From Tepidiforma bonchosmolovskayae (lineage in GTDB: Bacteria; Chloroflexota; Dehalococcoidia; Tepidiformales; Tepidiformaceae), in NCBI RefSeq assembly GCF_008838325.1, contig NZ_CP042829.1, positions 372,001-436,000 on the forward strand: a DNA stretch of 64,000 nucleotides, read 5' to 3'. Made by a program: the position numbers and the translations under genes. This document shows, one piece after another, positions 59,354 through 64,000 of this stretch (positions are counted from its first letter, which is position 1; every line of letters starts with the position of its first letter). Under the pieces are notes generated by a model. The model was not told the origin of the DNA. It saw only the letters and a program-made list of their open reading frames with translations, and did not search any database.

Positions 59354-60555
59354 GCATCGAAACCATCAACCGGGAGCTGCTCACGCTGCAGGAGCGGCTC
59401 GACCATGTGGCCGCCAAGGCGGTCAAGACCGACGCCGGCGACATCGACTTCTCCGGCGTCACCGTCTACGGCGACATCTCGAACTCGGCCAAGGCGGAAC
59501 GGTTCATCGCCGACCAGAAGCAGTTCGCCGAGCTCCTCAACCGGCGCGCCGTGCTCGGCGCGATGGCCGAGGTGGAGAGCTGGCGCGAGCTCGCCGAGGA
59601 GAGCAAGGCGCTCATCTCCGGCTCTGGTTCGCCCCGCGGCGACCTGGCCACGCGGCTGGCAGTCGCCCTCAAGGGCGCGCCGGCCGGCTCGGTCCAGGGC
59701 GTGTCGTTCGCCCCGCTCGAGCTCAAGGCGCTCATGACCACGAGCGCTGGTTACCCGCCCGAGACGCTCCGGTCCGGCAGAGTCGAGGTCACCCCGACCC
59801 GGCCGACGCTCGTCATGGACCTGCCGCCGATGATCCGCACGGTCCAGAACGCCTTCAAGTACGTCCGCGAATCGACGTTCACCAACGCGGCGGCTGAGGT
59901 GGCTGAGGGCGGCGCCTACCCGGAGGCCAGCCTCGCCTACACAGAGGTCAGCGAGCCGGTCCAGAAGGTCGCTGTCAACATCCCCGTCACCGAGGAGCAG
60001 CTCGAGGATGACCCGGCCGTCGAGGACCTCATCCGGGCCCGCCTGTCGGAGATGATCCGGCAGCGGCTGGACAGCCAGCTGCTCAACGGCAACGGGACGG
60101 CGCCCAATCTCCGCGGCGTCCGCAACGTGAGCGGCATCAACGCCGTGTCGCAGGGCACGGACACGGTCCTCGATGCGATCTACAAGGGCATCGTGGCCTG
60201 CCGCACGACCGGCTATGCGCAGCCCGACGCCATCGTCATCCACCCGACCAACCTCCAGGCGGTGCGGCTGGCGAAGAGCACGGACGGCCAGTACCTCTTC
60301 GGGCCGCCGTCCAGCTCCCTCACCATGCCGATCTGGGGCCTGCGGGTCGTCGAGACGTCGGCCATCCCGGCCGGCAAGGTCGTGGTTGGCGACTGGGCCA
60401 ACTACTCGGCCCTCGCCATGCGCTCCAACATCGACATCCAGGTGGGCTACTCGGGCACGGGGTTCACGGCCGGCATCAAGACCATCCGGATGGACCTGCG
60501 GGCCGCGTTCGCCGTGTTCCGGCCGAGCGCGTTCGCTGAGGTGACCCTCGCCTAG
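59350..60555 (+). CDS. major capsid protein, HK97 fold
   Basis: 401 aa. N-terminal coiled delta-like region (INRELLTLQERLDHVAAKAVK, to about 115), then the HK97 core: GYPPETLRSGRVEVTPTRPTLVMDLPPMI, E-loop, VAVNIPVTEEQLEDDPAVEDLIRARLSEMIRQRLDSQLLNGNG spine helix, AIVIHPTNLQAVRLAKSTDGQYLFG and WGLRVVETSAIPAGKVVVGDW. Maturation cleavage is expected near the end of the N-terminal domain. Confidence 0.94.
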   Translation: MSIETINRELLTLQERLDHVAAKAVKTDAGDIDFSGVTVYGDISNSAKAERFIADQKQFAELLNRRAVLGAMAEVESWRELAEESKALISGSGSPRGDLATRLAVALKGAPAGSVQGVSFAPLELKALMTTSAGYPPETLRSGRVEVTPTRPTLVMDLPPMIRTVQNAFKYVRESTFTNAAAEVAEGGAYPEASLAYTEVSEPVQKVAVNIPVTEEQLEDDPAVEDLIRARLSEMIRQRLDSQLLNGNGTAPNLRGVRNVSGINAVSQGTDTVLDAIYKGIVACRTTGYAQPDAIVIHPTNLQAVRLAKSTDGQYLFGPPSSSLTMPIWGLRVVETSAIPAGKVVVGDWANYSALAMRSNIDIQVGYSGTGFTAGIKTIRMDLRAAFAVFRPSAFAEVTLA

Positions 60556-60565
60556 GGGGGATAGC

Positions 60566-60745
60566 ATGACCGACCCCACCCGGATCTACGTCGACGAGGA
60601 GGGGCGTCCGGTTGCTGAGGGGGACCCGCGCGCTGCGCGGGTCCTCGTCGGCGCCGACGCCGAGGAGGTGCTCCGCCGCGCAGGGACCGGCGGAGCTGAG
60701 ACCGAGCGCCGCGGCAGCCGCCAGGCGCGCAGGGGCGACAGCTGA
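60566..60745 (+). CDS. small hypothetical protein after the capsid gene
   Basis: 59 aa, ATG 60566 after GGGGGGAT. RIYVDEEGRPVAEGDPRAARVLVGADAEEVLRR then a basic tail. Its stop overlaps the next start (TGATG), supporting translation. Similar short acidic proteins often follow capsid genes; possibly a head accessory protein. Confidence 0.6.
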   Translation: MTDPTRIYVDEEGRPVAEGDPRAARVLVGADAEEVLRRAGTGGAETERRGSRQARRGDS

Positions 60746-61518
60746 TGGTGCTGCCGGAGCCGGTCGACTGGTACGTGCGCCCCAGCGAGGTGCGCGCCCG
60801 CGGCCGGCTCACGACTGCCGGCACCCCCGACGAGGTGCTGCACCCGCTCATCGCCCACACGTCCCGCCGCATCGACGACTGGTGCAACCGGCGGTTCGGC
60901 GCCGTCCGGGGCACGCTCATCGTGGCGGCCGGGCGGACGTCGACCATCGTGCCCGACTGCATCTCGGTCGAGCTGGCCGAGTGCGGCGACGGGCAGACCT
61001 GGACGCCGCTCACCGGCTGGACGCTGCTCGCGGACGGCACGGCACCGCACCACGCCCGCCTGATGGCGTACTGCACCGGCCCGTACCTGCGGCTGACCGG
61101 CCTCTGGGGCTATAGCTGGACGGTCGCTCCGGCCGGCACGCTGACCGCGCCGATGGACGCGACGCAGAATTCTGCCAGTTTCAGCCAGTCGGACCTCGAC
61201 ATTGGCGATGTGCTCGCCATCGGCGACGAGCAGGTGCAGGTGGTGGCTGCATCCGGCTCGACGGCGACCGTCACCCGCGGCGTCAACGGGACGGTGGCGG
61301 CTCCGCATCCGGCCGGAACGCCGGTCTACCGCCGCGTCTACCCCGGCGCCATCACCGAGGCGGCGCTCATGCAGGTCATCCGGCGGCTGACCGACCAGGT
61401 GGCCGGGTTCGCCGGCGTGCTCGCGAGCTCGGAGGTCGGTGCCGGCCAGCCGTGGCAGGGGGTCTATCCCGACATCCGCGACGCGGTCGAGCGGTTCCGG
61501 CTGCCGGGGGTGGCGTGA
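60745..61518 (+). CDS. head-tail connector protein (gp6-like)
   Basis: 257 aa. Helical flanks resemble phage head-tail adaptors: LTTAGTPDEVLHPLIAHTSRRIDDWCNRRFG at the start and GAITEAALMQVIRRLTDQVAGFAG at the end, interrupted by a beta-rich insertion (DIGDVLAIGDEQVQVVAASGSTATVTRGVNG). The position after the capsid fits a connector ring. Confidence 0.75.
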   Translation: MVLPEPVDWYVRPSEVRARGRLTTAGTPDEVLHPLIAHTSRRIDDWCNRRFGAVRGTLIVAAGRTSTIVPDCISVELAECGDGQTWTPLTGWTLLADGTAPHHARLMAYCTGPYLRLTGLWGYSWTVAPAGTLTAPMDATQNSASFSQSDLDIGDVLAIGDEQVQVVAASGSTATVTRGVNGTVAAPHPAGTPVYRRVYPGAITEAALMQVIRRLTDQVAGFAGVLASSEVGAGQPWQGVYPDIRDAVERFRLPGVA

Positions 61519-62054
61519 TGGGCAGGCCAGTCGGCGGTGAGTCGCTCGCGAAACGTAAGCAGTCCGGCAAGATCTACATCAAGCTGCAGATCGAGGAGGG
61601 CGAGCTGAAGCGCGTGCGGAAGCAGCTCCGGGCGCTGGGAACCGACAGCCCGGAGATCCGTGGGGCGTTTGAGCGCGCGGTCGACGAGGTACTCATTCCC
61701 GCCCTCAAGTCGGCGGCCCCGGGGTCGATGGGCCGCAAGATCAAGCGAGGCGCGGTCAGCCGCGCCTCGGGCGGGACGTCGCCGCGCGTAACCCTGAACA
61801 TCAGACACCCCGGCGCGGCCTCCTACGAGTTCGGACGCCAGATCTGGTATCGCGGCTGGAAGGGCCGGGCCAGGGGCAAGGGCTCGGTCCGCGCCCTCGG
61901 CGGCCGCCCGTTCAGGTCCCGCCGCGGGCAACCTGAGCGCCCGTGGATCGGCATCAAGGGCGGAGGCGCCCTTGCCGCCGCCCGCCCGGCGCTCATCGAG
62001 GCCGTCGAGCGCGGCATCGAGCAGACGTGGGAGCGGCTGGGAGGCGAGCAGTGA
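61518..62054 (+). CDS. tail completion / HK97 gp10-like protein
   Basis: 178 aa, very basic. ELKRVRKQLRALGTDSPEIRGAFERAVDEVLIPALKSAAPGS and RVTLNIRHPGAASYEFGRQIWYRGWKGR, ending RPALIEAVERGIEQTWERLGG: the layout of HK97-gp10/minor tail completion proteins. TGATG and GTGA junctions. Confidence 0.75.
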   Translation: MGRPVGGESLAKRKQSGKIYIKLQIEEGELKRVRKQLRALGTDSPEIRGAFERAVDEVLIPALKSAAPGSMGRKIKRGAVSRASGGTSPRVTLNIRHPGAASYEFGRQIWYRGWKGRARGKGSVRALGGRPFRSRRGQPERPWIGIKGGGALAAARPALIEAVERGIEQTWERLGGEQ

Positions 62055-62491
62055 CGTGGGACATGCCGGGCGTCGTGACCGCGGTGGCCGACACGGTCCA
62101 GTCGGCAGTGGGTATCACCCGCGTCTACCACGCCGCTGGCGTTGGGGCGCAGGCCATCCCTCCGGCTGTTGCCGAGTTCCCGGCGGTGCTCGTCTACCCG
62201 GAGACGAGCGACCCGGTGACGGCGTATGCCGGCCAGCTGCGGACCACGCCGATCTACATCGATGTCCTCACCGGCCGGTGGGACGTCGGGCTCAACGTGG
62301 CTACGGCACTGCAGGCGATGGAGGCCATCATCGAGCGGCTGCACGCCGACGTGGTGCTGTCGCCGTCTGCGCGCTGGGTGAGCTACACGGTCTCGTGGAC
62401 TCTGCCCCTCGACTGGGGCGGCATCATCTACGTCGGAGGGCGCATCGTGGTGGACGTCGTCGAGGACCAGCAGGGGGTGCTGCAGCCATGA
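62051..62491 (+). CDS. tail terminator-like protein
   Basis: 146 aa, GTG start. MPGVVTAVADTVQSAVGITRVY ... EFPAVLVYPE ... TTPIYIDVLTGRWDVGLNVATALQAMEAIIERL matches the size and alpha/beta pattern of gpU-like tail terminators, and the position before the tail tube gene agrees. Confidence 0.68.
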   Translation: MTWDMPGVVTAVADTVQSAVGITRVYHAAGVGAQAIPPAVAEFPAVLVYPETSDPVTAYAGQLRTTPIYIDVLTGRWDVGLNVATALQAMEAIIERLHADVVLSPSARWVSYTVSWTLPLDWGGIIYVGGRIVVDVVEDQQGVLQP

Positions 62492-62685
62492 GGCTGATCT
62501 ACACCGGCCCGACAGGGCCCGACACCACGCTGCCGCTGCCCGAGGGCTGGGTGGCCGCAGACCACGACGAGCCCGACGAGACCGCCGCGGCCGCCAAACT
62601 GGCCAGCGGCCTCTACCGCGAGGCGCCGGCTCGCGGGCGCCAGGTAAAGACGAGCAAGCAGGAGGACGCCAATGCCGGCGATTGA
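62488..62685 (+). CDS. small hypothetical phage protein
   Basis: 65 aa. YTGPTGPDTTLPLPEGWVAADHDEPDE ... ASGLYREAP. Comparable short proteins precede tail tube genes in many siphoviruses. Overlaps both neighbours. Confidence 0.6.
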   Translation: MRLIYTGPTGPDTTLPLPEGWVAADHDEPDETAAAAKLASGLYREAPARGRQVKTSKQEDANAGD

Positions 62686-63664
62686 GCAACTGCGACGATT
62701 CCAGGTCGGGAAAGAAACGACCGCTGGCACGGCGGTCGCGGCGACCCGGCTGCTGCGCGGTGGGGCCAAGCTCAGCGAGCAGCGCACCACCTACCGCAGC
62801 GAATACCCCCACGGGGTACGCGGCACGGCCGGCGGTGTCGGCGTCGTTGTGCAGCGGGCCACCACGTGGGAGATCGAGACCGAGGCGTCGACTGAGGAGA
62901 TCCTCTGGCCGCTCCTCACCGGCCTGCGGTCGGTCACCCCGACGGGGAGCGGGCCGTACACGTGGGCGTTCGAGCCAGACCTCGGCTCCGCCGACCCCGG
63001 CACCATCGCCACCATGAGCATCGAGCTCGCGGAGTCCGACGGTGCGACGAACCATTACGTCGCGGGCGCGGCCTACTGCGTGACCCAGAAACTCGGGCTC
63101 TCGGTCAGCCCGACAGAGATCGCCAAACTGAAGTACTCGGGGTTCGGCAGGGCCCGGCAGTCCATCACGCCGGCGAACGCTACGCCCTACTCCCAGCGCA
63201 CGCTCATTCCCGGCGGCCTGTTCCGCGTCTACTGGGACGCGACCTGGGCCGCGCTGGGCACGACGTTGCTGACCACGACGGTGAAGGGCGCCGAGTTCGA
63301 GATCGAGACCGGCTGGGAGCCGGACTACACGCTGGAGAACCGCGCCGACCTCGATTTCAGCCTGCTCAAGCCCGGGCCGGTCAAGGCCAGCCTCAAGCTC
63401 GACATGCTGCTCGACGCCGTCGGCGCCGCGCGCATTGCCAGCTGGCGAGCCAACAGCCCCGCGTTCGTACGCCTGCATGGTGTCGTCGACGCCAACAACT
63501 CGATCCAGGTCGACCTGTCGGCCAGGCTCGGGGATGACCTGTCGCTCGGGTCGGATGGCGGCGTCGTCACCGTGAGCCTCTCGCTGGAGGGCGTCTACGA
63601 CCCGACTGCGCAGAAACTGGTGCTTGTGACGGTCAAAAACAACATCGCCGGGGGTGGGCTGTGA
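62672..63664 (+). CDS. major tail (tube) protein
   Basis: 330 aa, beta-rich. FQVGKETTAGTAVAATRLLRGGAKLSEQRTTYRSEYP start, then VVVQRATTWEIETEASTEEILWPLLTGL, typical of long tail-tube proteins that begin with a GKETTxGTAVAAT segment. Late part has repeated Ig-like strands. Two residues overlap the next gene (GTGA). Confidence 0.82.
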   Translation: MPAIEQLRRFQVGKETTAGTAVAATRLLRGGAKLSEQRTTYRSEYPHGVRGTAGGVGVVVQRATTWEIETEASTEEILWPLLTGLRSVTPTGSGPYTWAFEPDLGSADPGTIATMSIELAESDGATNHYVAGAAYCVTQKLGLSVSPTEIAKLKYSGFGRARQSITPANATPYSQRTLIPGGLFRVYWDATWAALGTTLLTTTVKGAEFEIETGWEPDYTLENRADLDFSLLKPGPVKASLKLDMLLDAVGAARIASWRANSPAFVRLHGVVDANNSIQVDLSARLGDDLSLGSDGGVVTVSLSLEGVYDPTAQKLVLVTVKNNIAGGGL

Positions 63665-64000
63665 GGCGGTTTGCTACACCGGGCGAGACGGTTCGGATCT
63701 CCCTCCGCGAGTTCGACGGCAGCGACGACTGGGTCGAGGTGCGCGCCGCGCTCAGCTATCGCGACCACATCGAGCTGCGCGCGATGGCCGTCTCGGGCGC
63801 CATCCAGACGCCGGACGGCGTGCAGCTCCAGATCGACACCGGCCGGGCTCAGCTGGAGCTGCTTTGTCGCTCCATCGTCGGGTGGTCCCTTCGGGCGGCC
63901 GATGGCGACCCATCCCCTGTCCCGGTTACGCGGGAGCTGATCGAACGGCTCGACCCGGCGCTGGGGGACTGGCTGGCCGAGCGCATCGACAAGCTGTATG
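63661..64000 (+). CDS. probable tail assembly protein (3'-truncated by window end)
   Basis: 113 codons visible. RRFATPGETVRISLREFDGSDDWVEVRAALSYRDHIELRAMAV ... ELIERLDPALGDWLAERIDKLY. Position after the tube gene suits the gpG-type tail chaperone; the frameshift that would make gpGT, if any, lies beyond the window. Confidence 0.6.
   Translation, partial: MRRFATPGETVRISLREFDGSDDWVEVRAALSYRDHIELRAMAVSGAIQTPDGVQLQIDTGRAQLELLCRSIVGWSLRAADGDPSPVPVTRELIERLDPALGDWLAERIDKLY

Larger units (their letters stand above)
45242..64000 (+). mobile_element. prophage, siphovirus-like with HK97-type head genes (right end outside window)
   Basis: Integrase gene ending 146 bp from a tRNA 3' end, lysogeny module, early replication/recombination genes and an ordered late module (terminases to major tail protein). 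The left boundary is taken at the end of the tRNA CCA; the true core site is probably inside the tRNA 3' half and cannot be fixed without attR. Genes are largely chained with 1-4-bp overlaps. No obvious inactivation seen, so it may be inducible. Confidence 0.9.

Overview
The window is high-GC bacterial chromosome followed by the left part of an integrated tailed-phage genome. Gene content and order (complete dcw cluster read as one block, SUF operon with SufR and an associated Rieske protein, small CXXC-type conserved proteins, QueA plus a DUF3524 glycosyltransferase) fit a Chloroflexota bacterium, possibly a thermophilic Dehalococcoidia/Tepidiforma-like lineage. That lineage call is inference from gene style only; no rRNA is present.

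Layout. 1-4443 (+): end of a peptide/nickel-type solute-binding protein, fmt, rlmN and queA, with stop/start overlaps. 4507-6417 (-): a frameshifted membrane-anchored protein and a class III CoA-transferase. 6465-7087: a GGGGAGC minisatellite, a small Cys-rich conserved gene, and a strongly self-complementary segment beside ftsZ that holds the ftsZ terminator and perhaps an sRNA. 7087-23548 (-): one transcription unit mraZ-rsmH-ftsL-ftsI-murF-mraY-murD-ftsW-murG-murC-murB-ddl-ftsQ-ftsA-ftsZ, with a clear promoter and MraZ boxes. murE is absent from it, and ftsW appears to start with AUA. 23597-31450: mogA, trmD, a dual-specificity phosphatase, a TetR-regulated MacB-type exporter, a WecA-like phosphotransferase, a HAD protein, a tRNA-queuosine mannosyltransferase homologue and a YihY/BrkB membrane protein. 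31435-37975 (+): sufR-sufC-sufB-sufD-Rieske-sufS-sufU-sufT behind a perfect 11-6-11 operator. 37986-45116: two crotonase-fold proteins, a membrane glycosyltransferase preceded by a cyclic-di-AMP riboswitch, a hydrolase, a ThDP enzyme, a CBS-domain protein and a flavin/F420 split-barrel protein.

45168-64000: a tRNA-Gly(CCC) gene with a tyrosine-integrase prophage beside its 3' end. The left arm carries integrase, a membrane-anchored thermonuclease and a leaderless XRE repressor. Divergent from these are cro, an excisionase-like gene, a run of small genes, a RecT-like annealing protein, a replisome organizer with in-gene 12-bp iterons (probable phage origin), a DnaC-like loader, RusA and HNH. 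The late HK97-type morphogenesis module follows (small and large terminase, portal, S78 protease, major capsid, connector, tail-completion, tail-terminator and major tail proteins, and a truncated tail gene). The right end of the prophage, lysis genes and attR lie outside the window.

How the parts work together. Almost all chromosomal and phage genes are chained by ATGA/GTGA/TGATG overlaps, so translational coupling is the rule. Several regulated promoters put the start codon at or next to the predicted +1 (sufR, phage repressor, phage cro), suggesting frequent leaderless initiation at regulatory genes.
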